From Flavobacterium sp. 245 (GTDB lineage: Bacteria; Bacteroidota; Bacteroidia; Flavobacteriales; Flavobacteriaceae), in contig NZ_SNXB01000003.1 of the NCBI RefSeq assembly GCF_004362055.1, forward strand, positions 124,001 through 188,000: a DNA stretch of 64,000 bases, given 5' to 3'. The stretch's first letter is position 1, and each line of letters starts with the position of its first letter. The notes under the pieces were generated by a model. That model did no database searches. It saw only the letters and a list, made by a program, of their open reading frames with translations, and was not told the origin of the DNA. Positions 41,641 to 50,842 of this stretch are shown here, piece after piece. Position numbers and translations under genes: made by a program.

Positions 41641-42858
41641 ATGAAGATTCTAAAATATTTATTTCTACTATTATTACTAAGCTTAGTTGCTCTTACTGTT
41701 TTTGTAGCTACCCAAAAAGGGATTTTCACTGTAGAAAGAAGCAAAGTGATCAATTCACCAAAAGCGACTGTATATAATTATGTAAATGATTTTAGAAATC
41801 ATGAAGATTTTGAATCTTGGGCTGTTGAAGACTCATCAATAAATTTTAATTTCCCAAATAAAACAGTAGGAAATGGCGCTTCATTTTCGTGGACCGGAAC
41901 TGAAGGAGCAGGAAATGCAATCACATTAAAAACAAAAGACGGAGAAAGTATTGCACAAAAAATGAAGTATGACGGCACAGAAGCCGACGTAAACTGGACT
42001 TTTAAAGATACTTTAGCAGGAAAAACAAAAGTAACCTGGAAAGCAAAAGGAACGATGAGCTTTTTGTTCAAAATCTACACAGCACTAAATGGAGGTTCTG
42101 ACAAGGTTATTGGAACAATTTATGAAAAAAGTCTTGCAAACATTGACAAAAACCTTAATTACGAAACCAAAACGTATAACATTCAAGTAAACGGAGTTGT
42201 TCAGAAAACTGAAATCCCATACATCAAACAGACTTTTACTAGTGAAATTTCGAAAATAAACAAAAACGCAAGAATCGTTATTCCAAAACTTATTCAGTTT
42301 AGTGAAACCAATGCTTTGCAGGCAAACGGAAAACCGTTTATCATTTACCATACTTATGACACTGCAACTGGATTGGCTAAAATTTCGATTTGTTTACCAA
42401 TAAATAAAGAAATTTCTATTACTTCTGGAAGTGACATCTTATCAGGCAAAATGAATGCTTTTGAAGCCGTAAAGACAACTTTAACTGGTGATTATTCGCA
42501 TACTAGTGAAGCAATAGCTAAAACGACAGCTTACATCAACAATCAAAAAATAATGCCCGATTTAAGCTGGTCACATCTTGAAATATTAGCAGTCAGCAAA
42601 TTAGATACTAAAAGTCCGTCTAAATTAGTTACTGAAATCTATTTCCCAACAAAACCTAAAGTTGTTCCGGTTTCTACAGCTCCTGCGACTTATGACACCA
42701 CAGTTGATCCTGCAGCTACAAACCCTACAACAACAGATCCTGCAACTGCTAATCCCGCAACAACTGTTCCTGTTGTAAAAAAACCAGTAAAACCAAAACC
42801 GACAGCTCCAAAACCTGCGACCACAACTCCAGCAACACCTGAAGAAGACGAATTCTAA
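41641..42858 (+). CDS. SRPBCC-domain protein with Thr/Pro-rich tail
   Basis: The 405-residue protein has an N-terminal membrane anchor (residues about 5-25). An SRPBCC (START-like ligand-binding) domain follows from about 30 to 170, with INSPKATVYNYVNDFRNHEDFESWAV, a conserved start for this fold. A second region resembles a GyrI-like effector-binding domain (about 200-330). The last 65 residues are a low-complexity tail rich in Thr, Pro, Ala and Lys. It probably faces the periplasm on its anchor and binds a small hydrophobic ligand; the tail may cross the cell wall zone. Confidence 0.7.
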   Translation: MKILKYLFLLLLLSLVALTVFVATQKGIFTVERSKVINSPKATVYNYVNDFRNHEDFESWAVEDSSINFNFPNKTVGNGASFSWTGTEGAGNAITLKTKDGESIAQKMKYDGTEADVNWTFKDTLAGKTKVTWKAKGTMSFLFKIYTALNGGSDKVIGTIYEKSLANIDKNLNYETKTYNIQVNGVVQKTEIPYIKQTFTSEISKINKNARIVIPKLIQFSETNALQANGKPFIIYHTYDTATGLAKISICLPINKEISITSGSDILSGKMNAFEAVKTTLTGDYSHTSEAIAKTTAYINNQKIMPDLSWSHLEILAVSKLDTKSPSKLVTEIYFPTKPKVVPVSTAPATYDTTVDPAATNPTTTDPATANPATTVPVVKKPVKPKPTAPKPATTTPATPEEDEF

Positions 42859-42916
42859 AATAAAGACCTTTAAACCTTTAGCTTAAAATTCATTCTAATA
42901 AGATAAATGAGCAAAT

Positions 42917-43459
42917 TTGACAGACGAGAAGGAATTTATACAACAATTATTAAATCCTAAAACGCAAAATACAGCGTTTCAAAAACTCTTGTCTGATTAT
43001 CAAAAACCGTTGTATTCTCATATTCGAAACATTGTTTTGGATCATGAAGATGCTAATGACGTTTTGCAGAACACTTTTGTAAAGGTTTTTCAGTATTTAA
43101 AAAACTTTAAAGGAGAAAGTAAGCTTTTTTCTTGGATGTATCGTATTGCAACAAATGAAGCGTTGACCTTTTTAAATCAGAAAGCGAAATTAAACGGATT
43201 GACATCTGAGGCGTTACAGACAAAAACGATAGAAAATCTAAAATCTGATGTTTATTTTGATGGAGATGAAATTCAAATCAAACTCCAAAAAGCTATTGTT
43301 ACTTTGCCCGAAAAACAACAATTAGTTTTTAAAATGAAATATTTTGAAGAATTAAAATATGAAGAAATAGCTGAGATTTTGGGGACTTCAGTTGGTGCCT
43401 TAAAGGCATCTTATCATCATGCAGTAAAAAAAATTGAATTATATGTTACATCAAATTAA
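42917..43459 (+). CDS. ECF RNA polymerase sigma factor
   Basis: The 180-residue protein starts at a TTG codon (42917); the nearby ATG at 42907 is in another frame. Region 2 is seen as DHEDANDVLQNTFVKVFQYL with LFSWMYRIATNEAL. Region 4 is LPEKQQLVFKMKYFEELKYE followed by EIAEILGTSVGALKAS. It is the first gene of a three-gene unit with a single-pass membrane protein and a Spy-like periplasmic protein, the layout of an envelope-stress sigma, anti-sigma and sensor set. Confidence 0.88.
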   Translation: MTDEKEFIQQLLNPKTQNTAFQKLLSDYQKPLYSHIRNIVLDHEDANDVLQNTFVKVFQYLKNFKGESKLFSWMYRIATNEALTFLNQKAKLNGLTSEALQTKTIENLKSDVYFDGDEIQIKLQKAIVTLPEKQQLVFKMKYFEELKYEEIAEILGTSVGALKASYHHAVKKIELYVTSN

Positions 43460-43492
43460 ACCTTTTGTAAAAAAAACTATCTTATAGACATT

Positions 43493-43906
43493 ATGAAAGC
43501 ATTTAAATTAGAAAACGAACCGAAAATCAAATCTGGATTCAAAACTCCGGAGCATTATTTTGATGATTTATCGGCAAAAGTTTTACAGCAGATTAACGAG
43601 AAAGAAGTAAAAGTTATACCTTTTTATAAACGTAAAAATGTAATTTCACTTGCTGCGGCCGCAGTGATTGTTTTTGCACTGATGATTCCTATAGTAAATA
43701 ATTACAACGCAACTTCTAAAGAACTTGACGAAGCAACTTTAGAAACTTATTTATCCTATCAGTCTAATTTAAATCAATATGACTTGATTCAAAATTTAGA
43801 TACAAAAGATATTCAAAAACTGAATAAAAACGTAGCTATTGAAGACGAAACCCTAGAAGATATTCTAGCATCAAATCCAAACATTGAACACTTAATTTCT
43901 GAATAA
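43493..43906 (+). CDS. Single-pass membrane protein, probable anti-sigma factor
   Basis: The 137-residue protein has a short cytoplasmic N-terminal region (FKTPEHYFDDLSAKVLQQI, a motif common to anti-sigma-like proteins next to ECF sigma genes in Flavobacteriia). One membrane helix follows at about 51-68 (ISLAAAAVIVFALMIPIV), then a polar periplasmic domain of about 65 residues. Position between the sigma factor and the Spy-like gene suggests it holds the sigma factor inactive. Confidence 0.7.
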   Translation: MKAFKLENEPKIKSGFKTPEHYFDDLSAKVLQQINEKEVKVIPFYKRKNVISLAAAAVIVFALMIPIVNNYNATSKELDEATLETYLSYQSNLNQYDLIQNLDTKDIQKLNKNVAIEDETLEDILASNPNIEHLISE

Positions 43907-43922
43907 AAACAAAACTTAAAAG

Positions 43923-44381
43923 ATGAAAATCAAAAATATCCTACCGATAATTTTATTCCTGGTAAGTTTTTCGTTTTATGCCCAAAGCGGGAAAACAGAT
44001 GAAAAACGCGAAAAGATTAAAGCTTATAAAGTTTCTTTTTTAACAACTGAATTAGAATTGACTCCTACAGAAGCTGAAAAATTTTGGCCTATTTACAATG
44101 CCTATGATGACAGACAATTTGAATTGAGGCATCAAAAAATGAAAGCCTATTTAGAGCGCCTGAATGATGACAATATCAATTCAATTTCAGAGAAAGAAGC
44201 AGCGGTTTTGCTTTCGCAAATGGAAAGTACTGATAAAGAATTATACCTTTTACGCGAAAAATATAATTCAAACTTAAAAAGGATACTTTCAGCAAAGAAA
44301 ATATTAAAGCTTAAAAAATCTGAAGACGATTTTAATCGAAAATTATTAAAACAATATCGAGATAAAGCCGCAAAGGATTAA
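43923..44381 (+). CDS. Spy/CpxP-like periplasmic sensor of the ECF sigma unit
   Basis: A signal peptide (to about residue 20, SFYAQ) precedes a helical protein with LELTPTEAEKFWPIYNAYDD, the Spy-type LTPxEAxKFWPxY motif, and repeated charged helices. Such proteins bind misfolded envelope proteins and report to anti-sigma factors. It follows the anti-sigma gene by 16 bases, and the unit ends in a strong terminator. Confidence 0.75.
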   Translation: MKIKNILPIILFLVSFSFYAQSGKTDEKREKIKAYKVSFLTTELELTPTEAEKFWPIYNAYDDRQFELRHQKMKAYLERLNDDNINSISEKEAAVLLSQMESTDKELYLLREKYNSNLKRILSAKKILKLKKSEDDFNRKLLKQYRDKAAKD

Positions 44382-44400
44382 CACAAAAATACAACAGCGA

Positions 44401-44454
44401 CAAACCCCCTATATAATAATACTTACTTTATTATTTAGGGGGTTTGTTATTTTT
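44401..44454 (+). terminator. Terminator of the ECF sigma unit
   Basis: CAAACCCCCT (44401-44410) pairs with AGGGGGTTTG (44437-44446) and an inner ATAATAAT/ATTATT pairing extends it; a T run follows. Confidence 0.85.
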
Positions 44455-44468
44455 AAAATCGAGTCTGA

Positions 44469-45530
44469 TTATATAAAAGTGATTCGAATTAATTTATTAT
44501 AACCCGCAGCGATTGCAGTATTTTTATTAATGAATCGAATCGTAAAGAGCTTAGAATCATCAGAGAGTTGTTTCCAAGTTGCACCACCATCCTGCGAATA
44601 CTGAATCCCTGAAGAGCCAACACAAACTAGTTCTCTAGCATTACTTCCCGGAACATATTGAATGCAAGAAGCATATCCAAAACCTTGATTCTGACCTATT
44701 AATTCCCACGTTTTTCCTCCGTCTTTGGTACAAATTTTATTCTCAGAGTTTTTCTCCGGAAATTCATAATCACCACCTGCGGCAAATCCGTGTTTTGCAT
44801 CATAAAAATCGGCTGTAAAAATACCTGTCATTTCTTTGCCTTGAGTAATAGGCGTATCGATAACTTTCCAAGTTTTTGCTTTATCAGGAGAATAAAAAAC
44901 GCGCGATTTTTTTCCGCCAGAAACCAGCCAAGTATCATTGCCTTTAATTACAATGTTAGTATTGCTTGCTGCAAAAGCGGCTTCACCCTGTGCGTTAGTA
45001 GGTAATTTATCAGAGAGTAATTTTGTCCATGTCTCTCCCCCATCACGTGTCACAATTATAGAAAAAGTATCTTCTGTAGGATCTCCAACTGCGATTCCTT
45101 CTTTATCATTCCAGAATTGCATACTGTCATAAAACACCTTGGTATTTACTTCTTTATAAACTAATTTTACTTTTCTAGTTTTTTTATCAACCTGATACAA
45201 AAGAGCAGGATTTCCAACACTTAATAAAAATATGCTTTTGTCATTTTGTGCTATACTTCTAAACTCTAGTTTAAGTGTATCACGATAAATATGATCTTCA
45301 AATTTTTCCCTTTTATCTAAATCAAAACAGCCAAAACGAGAATTATCGGCACCATACCAGACCTTATTATTATCGATTGTAATGGCACGAATACTGATTT
45401 TATCTTGAAATAAAACTTCGGTCTGCATTGAAACAAAGCCTCCTGTTACAGGTGCTTTATCATTATTTTTCAACGCTTTAAAGGACACCAATAAAACAAA
45501 TAAACTAAAAAATAATATTATTTTTCTCAT
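44469..45530 (-). CDS. Secreted beta-propeller protein with BNR/Asp-box (YCF48-like) repeats
   Basis: The 353-residue protein has a signal peptide (residues 1-20). Asp-box-type repeats are visible at VTRDGGETWTKLL, SPDKAKTWKVIDT, CTKDGGKTWELIG and YSQDGGATWKQLSDD, as in YCF48/BNR propellers that bind proteins or glycans. No hydrolase residues are seen. YCF48-like proteins act in assembly of membrane complexes in cyanobacteria; in Flavobacteriia the role is unknown. It is transcribed alone, convergent with the ECF unit. Confidence 0.75.
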   Translation of the reverse strand: MRKIILFFSLFVLLVSFKALKNNDKAPVTGGFVSMQTEVLFQDKISIRAITIDNNKVWYGADNSRFGCFDLDKREKFEDHIYRDTLKLEFRSIAQNDKSIFLLSVGNPALLYQVDKKTRKVKLVYKEVNTKVFYDSMQFWNDKEGIAVGDPTEDTFSIIVTRDGGETWTKLLSDKLPTNAQGEAAFAASNTNIVIKGNDTWLVSGGKKSRVFYSPDKAKTWKVIDTPITQGKEMTGIFTADFYDAKHGFAAGGDYEFPEKNSENKICTKDGGKTWELIGQNQGFGYASCIQYVPGSNARELVCVGSSGIQYSQDGGATWKQLSDDSKLFTIRFINKNTAIAAGYNKLIRITFI

Positions 45531-45765
45531 GTAGGTTAAGATTTAGTTGTTGCTAAAATACAATTATTTATAACATATAAAATAGCTTTTGTTTTTTTTG
45601 ATAATAATCTTTTTAACAGCTTTTTTTACAAAATCAAAATCAAAAACAAACCAACATAACATAACGCATTAATATACAAACCCTTATCTTAAATAGACTT
45701 TCAAATTATTTTTTTGGCACAGTAATTGGATATTCCACATTAATTAATTTTTAATACTATTTGCC

Positions 45766-47058
45766 ATGAAAGCGAAACTACTTATACTAGCATTAATCAC
45801 TATAGGACTAAGCTCTTGTACTGCACAAAGCCAAACTACTGTTTATGCAAAAAACTCTGATATAAGTGATAACTTGGACTTAAGAGCTGTTGCTTCAATG
45901 TTTGGAGAATCAGCCAATCTTCAGGATTTTGAAAGAAGATTAAATGATCCAAAATATCAAATATCAAATCTTGATTTAAATGGAGATGACCAAGTTGATT
46001 ACTTACGTGTAATTGAATCTGTAGAAAGCAGAACACACGTTGTAATTATTCAGGCTGTTTTAGATCGCGATGTTTATCAAGATATTGCAACAATTGATGT
46101 AGAAAGAGATAATTACAATAAAGTGAGCGTACAGGTTGTAGGAAATACTTATTTATATGGAGCAAACTATATTTACGAACCAGTTTATAATGTTGTTCCT
46201 GTAATCTACAGTTCATTTTGGGTTACCAACTACAGACCTTATTACTCAACTTGGTACTGGGGTTATTATCCAACATATTATACTGCATGGAGTCCTTATC
46301 CTGTTTACAGATATAGAAACAATATAAATGTATGCATCAATGTACATAACAGCTATAATTATGTTAACTACAGAAGAAGCTACAGAGCTCCTGCTATATA
46401 CGAAACTAGACGCACATACGGCTACGAAAGAATGAGACCTAATAATAGTTTTGCAGATAGACACAACAATTTAAGCAACAGATATGATTTGGACCAAAGA
46501 AGAGGGACAAGCAGAAATTACAATGTATCTCAAAACAACAATAATCCGGTAAGATCAAGTGCTGGAAGACCTCAATATGGAGAAAATAGAGTTTCAGACA
46601 GAAACAATACAGTAAACAGAACTTCTGACAGAAATTATAATAGTAACACAAGTCGTCCATCAGGAAACAATAGAGAAAATACAGCTGCCACACCTACTCC
46701 GTCAAGACCGGATTACAGCAGAAATAACCCAGCAGTTTCTGTTCCAAGAGAAAACGCTACAAACAGAAATTACGCTGATAGACCATCATCACAAAACAAT
46801 ACTCCTTCAAGAAGTAATTCTGAAAGCAGAGGAAACGCAATGAATAGATCAAGCAATGAAAGAACTGCTCCTTCACAACAAGCACAGCCATCAAGAAGCT
46901 ATTCTGAAAACAGAGGAAATAGTGAAAACAGGTCCAACACCGCAAGACCTCAAAGTGCGCAACGTTCTGAATCTCCACGTGTAAGCCAGGAGTCAAGAAG
47001 CAGTCAGCCACAAAGAGAAAGTGGTTCTAATTCTAGAGGAGGCGGAAGAAGAGGTTAA
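45766..47058 (+). CDS. Lipoprotein with Tyr-rich core and long Asn/Arg/Ser tail
   Basis: The 430-residue protein has a lipobox ending at C18 (ITIGLSSC), so it is lipidated. Residues about 30-125 form a compact region (DLNGDDQVDYLRVIESVE) with an Asp-rich turn. Residues about 135-200 are extremely rich in Tyr and Trp (YWGYYPTYYTAWSPYPVYRY). The remaining roughly 215 residues are low-complexity and basic, composed of Asn, Arg and Ser repeats. It resembles DUF3300-type proteins of the Bacteroidota surface. Function is unknown; adhesion or nucleic-acid/polyanion binding would suit the tail. Confidence 0.65.
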   Translation: MKAKLLILALITIGLSSCTAQSQTTVYAKNSDISDNLDLRAVASMFGESANLQDFERRLNDPKYQISNLDLNGDDQVDYLRVIESVESRTHVVIIQAVLDRDVYQDIATIDVERDNYNKVSVQVVGNTYLYGANYIYEPVYNVVPVIYSSFWVTNYRPYYSTWYWGYYPTYYTAWSPYPVYRYRNNINVCINVHNSYNYVNYRRSYRAPAIYETRRTYGYERMRPNNSFADRHNNLSNRYDLDQRRGTSRNYNVSQNNNNPVRSSAGRPQYGENRVSDRNNTVNRTSDRNYNSNTSRPSGNNRENTAATPTPSRPDYSRNNPAVSVPRENATNRNYADRPSSQNNTPSRSNSESRGNAMNRSSNERTAPSQQAQPSRSYSENRGNSENRSNTARPQSAQRSESPRVSQESRSSQPQRESGSNSRGGGRRG

Positions 47059-47087
47059 TTAGTAAATTTCAATTTTTGATTAAAATT

Positions 47088-47119
47088 AAAAGCACAATTT
47101 GGGGATTGTGCTTTTTTTT
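47088..47119 (+). terminator. Terminator of the Tyr-rich lipoprotein gene
   Basis: AAAAGCACAAT pairs with ATTGTGCTTTT around TTGGGG, followed by a T run. Confidence 0.85.
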
Positions 47120-47160
47120 ATCTTTTTAATTATAATTGTCTCTAATTTGTTTTAAAACAG

Positions 47161-47168
47161 TAAATTTG
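47161..47168 (+). promoter_or_regulatory. -7 element of kup
   Basis: TAAATTTG matches TAnnTTTG exactly, 25 bases before the chosen start codon of kup; a TTG about 22 bases further upstream may be the -33 element. Confidence 0.5.
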
Positions 47169-47192
47169 CAACCGTCTTTTATAAAAACAAAC

Positions 47193-49169
47193 ATGAGCGC
47201 AGCGCATAAAAACTTACACAGTAAGTTGTCTATAGGGGGTCTATTGATCACATTAGGAATTATTTATGGGGATATTGGTACTTCTCCCTTGTATGTAATG
47301 AAAGCCATTCTTGGTGAGTATGCTATAAATTCGGATATTGTTTTAGGAGGTATTTCATGTGTTTTTTGGACTTTGACTCTTCAAACGACAATAAAATATG
47401 TACTTATTACTTTAAGTGCTGACAATCACGGTGAAGGTGGAATTTTTGCTCTTTACGCTTTAGTAAAAAAAACAAAAATTCAATGGCTCATTGTGCCCGC
47501 CATTATTGGAGGTAGTGCGCTTTTGGCTGACGGAATCATCACCCCGCCCATCTCTATTTCATCTGCAGTTGAAGGTATTAGGGCATTCTATCCTACAATG
47601 GAAACTCAAACCATTATTTCTATTGTAATTGCTATTCTTTTTATCTTATTTACTATCCAGCAATTTGGAACAAAATTGGTTGGAAAGTTTTTTGCACCAA
47701 TGATGCTGATATGGTTTGCAATGCTTGGAACTTTAGGAGCTATCCAGATTTTTCATTATCCTGAAGTTATCAAAGCGGTAAATCCTTATTATGCTTACCA
47801 TTTATTATCGATCCATCCTGACGGATTTTTTGTTCTTGGTTTTGTATTTCTTTGTACAACAGGAGCTGAAGCATTGTATTCTGACATGGGACACTGCGGA
47901 CGTAAAAACATTCGTATAAGCTGGATTTTTGTAAAAGCAACTTTAGTATTAAACTACTTTGGTCAAGCTGCCTATTTAATTCACCATGAAGGAAGCACTT
48001 TACAACAATTAGGCGGAGAAAATGGAAATCCATTTTACTTAATCATGCCGCACTGGTTTCTTCCATTCGGAATTGTCGTAGCAACTTTAGCCGCTGTAAT
48101 CGCATCGCAAGCCTTAATTAGTGGTTCATTTACATTGATTAATGAAGCTATGCGTCTGAATTTCTGGCCAAAAGTAAAAATCAAATATCCTACCGAAGTA
48201 AAAGGACAATTATATATTCCGTCAATTAACTGGTTATTGTTTTTTGGATGTGTCGGAATCGTACTGCATTTCGAAAAATCAGGAAATATGGAGCATGCTT
48301 ATGGTCTTGCCATTATTTTATGTATGATCATGACTACAATTTTGCTGAATTATTATTTGATTATGAAGCGTGTCAAACTGTATTTTATGGTACCGCTGAT
48401 CACCATTTATTTATTAATTGAATTCAGTTTCCTTTTTGCCAATATTACAAAATTTGCCGAAGGTGGCTATGTTACTTTGATCATTGCAATTTTATTGATT
48501 TCAATTATGACGATTTGGTATCTGGCTAAGAAAATCAACAAAAGTTATACTAAAATCATTAAAATTGACGACTATAAAAAAGTATTAGTAGAATTGAGCA
48601 AAGATTTATCGATTCCTAAATATGCAACGCATTTAGTTTATATGACAAATGCTAATCGTACTGATGAGCTGGAGGAAAAGGTAATTTATTCGATTTTACA
48701 AAAACGTCCAAAAAGAGCCGACATTTACTGGTTTGTACACGTAAACATTCTAACGGAGCCTTATAAAACAGAATATAAAGTTACTGAGATTGCCAGAGAT
48801 GACATTTACAGAATCGATTTTAACTTAGGCTTTAGAGAACCTACTAAAATCAATTTAATGTTCAGAGAAGTAATTCGTGATATGGTGAAACGTGGCGAAG
48901 TAGATATTACCAGCCGTTACGAATCATTGAACAAAAACAATATTATTGGAGACTTTAAATTTGTATTGTCTGAGAAATTCCTATCAAACGACAATGATTT
49001 AAGATGGCATGAAAATATTATCATGAACTCTTATTTCTTCATCAAAAAACTGAGTTTATCTGAAGAAAGAGCCTTTGGTCTAGACAGCAGTTCCGTTAAG
49101 ATAGAGAAATTCCCAATGGTGCTTCACGCTCCAGAGAACATCGGACTGACCCGAATTATAAAAAATTAA
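47193..49169 (+). CDS. kup: Kup-family potassium uptake transporter
   Basis: ATG 47193 (MSAAHKNLHSKLSIGGLLIT) is chosen because the upstream in-frame start at 47136 would include the promoter. The 658-residue protein has about 12 membrane helices. GIIYGDIGTSPLYVMKAIL is the Kup signature, followed by ADNHGEGGIFALYALV and GCHLADGIITPPIS-type sequence (here GGSALLADGIITPPIS). A soluble C-terminal domain of about 190 residues follows. It imports K+ with protons. Confidence 0.92.
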   Translation: MSAAHKNLHSKLSIGGLLITLGIIYGDIGTSPLYVMKAILGEYAINSDIVLGGISCVFWTLTLQTTIKYVLITLSADNHGEGGIFALYALVKKTKIQWLIVPAIIGGSALLADGIITPPISISSAVEGIRAFYPTMETQTIISIVIAILFILFTIQQFGTKLVGKFFAPMMLIWFAMLGTLGAIQIFHYPEVIKAVNPYYAYHLLSIHPDGFFVLGFVFLCTTGAEALYSDMGHCGRKNIRISWIFVKATLVLNYFGQAAYLIHHEGSTLQQLGGENGNPFYLIMPHWFLPFGIVVATLAAVIASQALISGSFTLINEAMRLNFWPKVKIKYPTEVKGQLYIPSINWLLFFGCVGIVLHFEKSGNMEHAYGLAIILCMIMTTILLNYYLIMKRVKLYFMVPLITIYLLIEFSFLFANITKFAEGGYVTLIIAILLISIMTIWYLAKKINKSYTKIIKIDDYKKVLVELSKDLSIPKYATHLVYMTNANRTDELEEKVIYSILQKRPKRADIYWFVHVNILTEPYKTEYKVTEIARDDIYRIDFNLGFREPTKINLMFREVIRDMVKRGEVDITSRYESLNKNNIIGDFKFVLSEKFLSNDNDLRWHENIIMNSYFFIKKLSLSEERAFGLDSSSVKIEKFPMVLHAPENIGLTRIIKN

Positions 49170-49186
49170 CTTTTACAAAATATCCT

Positions 49187-49226
49187 AAAAAACACTCTTT
49201 TAAACTTTATCAGAGTGTTTTTTTTC
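49187..49226 (+). terminator. Terminator of kup
   Basis: AAAAAACACTCT (49187-49198) pairs with AGAGTGTTTTTT (49212-49223), continuing into a T-rich run. Confidence 0.85.
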
Positions 49227-49313
49227 TTTTTAAATGAAAGTCAAATCAACAATCAGAATTAAAAATTTAACTTTCAATCAATTAATAGTACCTTTGCAAC
49301 TCAAATTATTAAA

Positions 49314-50528
49314 ATGAGATTACACAGAAATTTAGTTTATACTACCATCGATTCTTTAAATGCAATTTTCAATGAAGGAGAATATGCAGATAAAGTGGTA
49401 GCCAGAGCCTTAAAAAAAGACAAACGTTGGGGAAGTTCTGACAGGAAGTTTGTTGCTGAAACAATATATGAAATTGTTCGTTGGAAACGTCTTTACGCAG
49501 AAATTGCCGAAGTAAAAGAACCGTACGACAGAGATAATTTATGGAGAATGTTTGCGGTTTGGGCTGTTTTAAGAGGGTATCCAATTCCAGATTGGAGACA
49601 ATTAGAAGGAACACCTGAAAGAAAAATAAAAGGCCGTTTTGATGAGCTTTCAAAAGTTAGAGCTTTAAAAGAATCTATTCCAGACTGGATGGACGAATTG
49701 GGTGTGAAAGAACTAGGCGAAAAAATCTGGTCAAAAGAAATCACTGCTCAAAACCAGCCGGCAAAAGTTATTTTAAGAACCAATACACTTAAAGGAACTA
49801 AAGAAGACTTGAGAAACAAACTGATGGATTTAAATATTGAAACAGAATATTTAAAAGATCAGCCTGAAGCTTTAGTTTTAAAAGAGAGAGCAAACGTATT
49901 CTTGACAGACGCTTTTAAAGAAGGTTTGTTTGAGGTTCAAGATGCTAATTCGCAATTAGTAGCTGGCTTCTTAGATGTTCAGCCAGGAATGCGTGTTGTT
50001 GACACGTGTGCCGGAGCGGGCGGAAAAACATTGCATATGGCTTCGTTAATGAATAACAAAGGCCAATTAATTGCGATGGATTTGTATGAAAGCAAATTGA
50101 AACAACTAAAATTGCGAGCTAAAAGAAATGGCGCTTTCAATATTGAATATCGTATTATTGACAGTACAAAAGTGATCAAAAAATTACACGAAAAAGCAGA
50201 TCGTGTTTTAATTGACGCACCATGCAGCGGACTTGGAGTTTTGAAAAGAAATCCAGATTCTAAATGGAAATTACAACCAGAATTTATCGACAACATTCGT
50301 AAAGTTCAGAGCGAAGTTTTAGAAAGCTATTCTAAAATTGTAAAACCAGGTGGAAAATTAGTTTATGCAACTTGTTCTGTTTTACCTTCTGAAAATCAGG
50401 AACAGGTAGAGAAATTTCTAAAAACAGAAATTGGTAAACAATTTACTTTTATTCAAGATAGAAAAATGCTAGCATCTGAATCTGGTTTTGACGGATTCTA
50501 CATGGCACTTTTGGAAAGAAAAAAATAA
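49314..50528 (+). CDS. RsmB/NOP-family RNA 5-methylcytosine methyltransferase
   Basis: The 404-residue protein has an N-terminal NusB-like helical part. The SAM-binding motif DTCAGAGGKTLHMASLM lies near residues 225-241, and LIDAPCSGLGVLKRNPDSKWKL carries one catalytic Cys, with the second in VYATCSVLPSENQEQV. The two-cysteine arrangement identifies the m5C methyltransferase family, which in bacteria acts mainly on 16S rRNA (RsmB or RsmF type). The exact target position cannot be told. Confidence 0.88.
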   Translation: MRLHRNLVYTTIDSLNAIFNEGEYADKVVARALKKDKRWGSSDRKFVAETIYEIVRWKRLYAEIAEVKEPYDRDNLWRMFAVWAVLRGYPIPDWRQLEGTPERKIKGRFDELSKVRALKESIPDWMDELGVKELGEKIWSKEITAQNQPAKVILRTNTLKGTKEDLRNKLMDLNIETEYLKDQPEALVLKERANVFLTDAFKEGLFEVQDANSQLVAGFLDVQPGMRVVDTCAGAGGKTLHMASLMNNKGQLIAMDLYESKLKQLKLRAKRNGAFNIEYRIIDSTKVIKKLHEKADRVLIDAPCSGLGVLKRNPDSKWKLQPEFIDNIRKVQSEVLESYSKIVKPGGKLVYATCSVLPSENQEQVEKFLKTEIGKQFTFIQDRKMLASESGFDGFYMALLERKK

Positions 50529-50842
50529 TATTAAATTCCAATTTTTAGAACTAAATAATAGAAATCCCAAATTCCAATCTAAAGTTGGAATTTGGGATTT
50601 CTCATTTAAACTCTTTATATATAATCCCTACAGGATATTATATCGTGATTACATGTTTTTTCTACCGATATTTTACTCCTAACAGAGTATCTCGTAGAGA
50701 TTTTATATTGGTAGAATTACAATCCATAGCATAAATTTGTCCCGTAGGGACTAAACTGTTTAACGCAAAAGAAATCCCAAATCCCAATCGTAGTTACTGG
50801 AATTTGGGATTCCTTTTTTTGGAATTTCTCTTTTTGATTTCT
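50529..50842. repeat. Composite repeat region after the methyltransferase gene
   Basis: Two inverted units with TTGGAATTTGGGATTTC/AAATCCCAAATTCCAA (about 50557-50604 and 50772-50814) flank a stretch with AATCCCTACAGGATATTATA, CTCGTAGAGATTTT and TGTCCCGTAGGGAC. The units look like terminators for the genes on each side; the middle resembles a dispersed element of Bacteroidota. A related unit is at 55879. Confidence 0.65.

Noticed and set aside
42907..42960. ATG 42907 as start of the ECF sigma gene
   Set aside because: It is in a different frame and reaches a stop after 17 codons; the sigma frame begins at TTG 42917.
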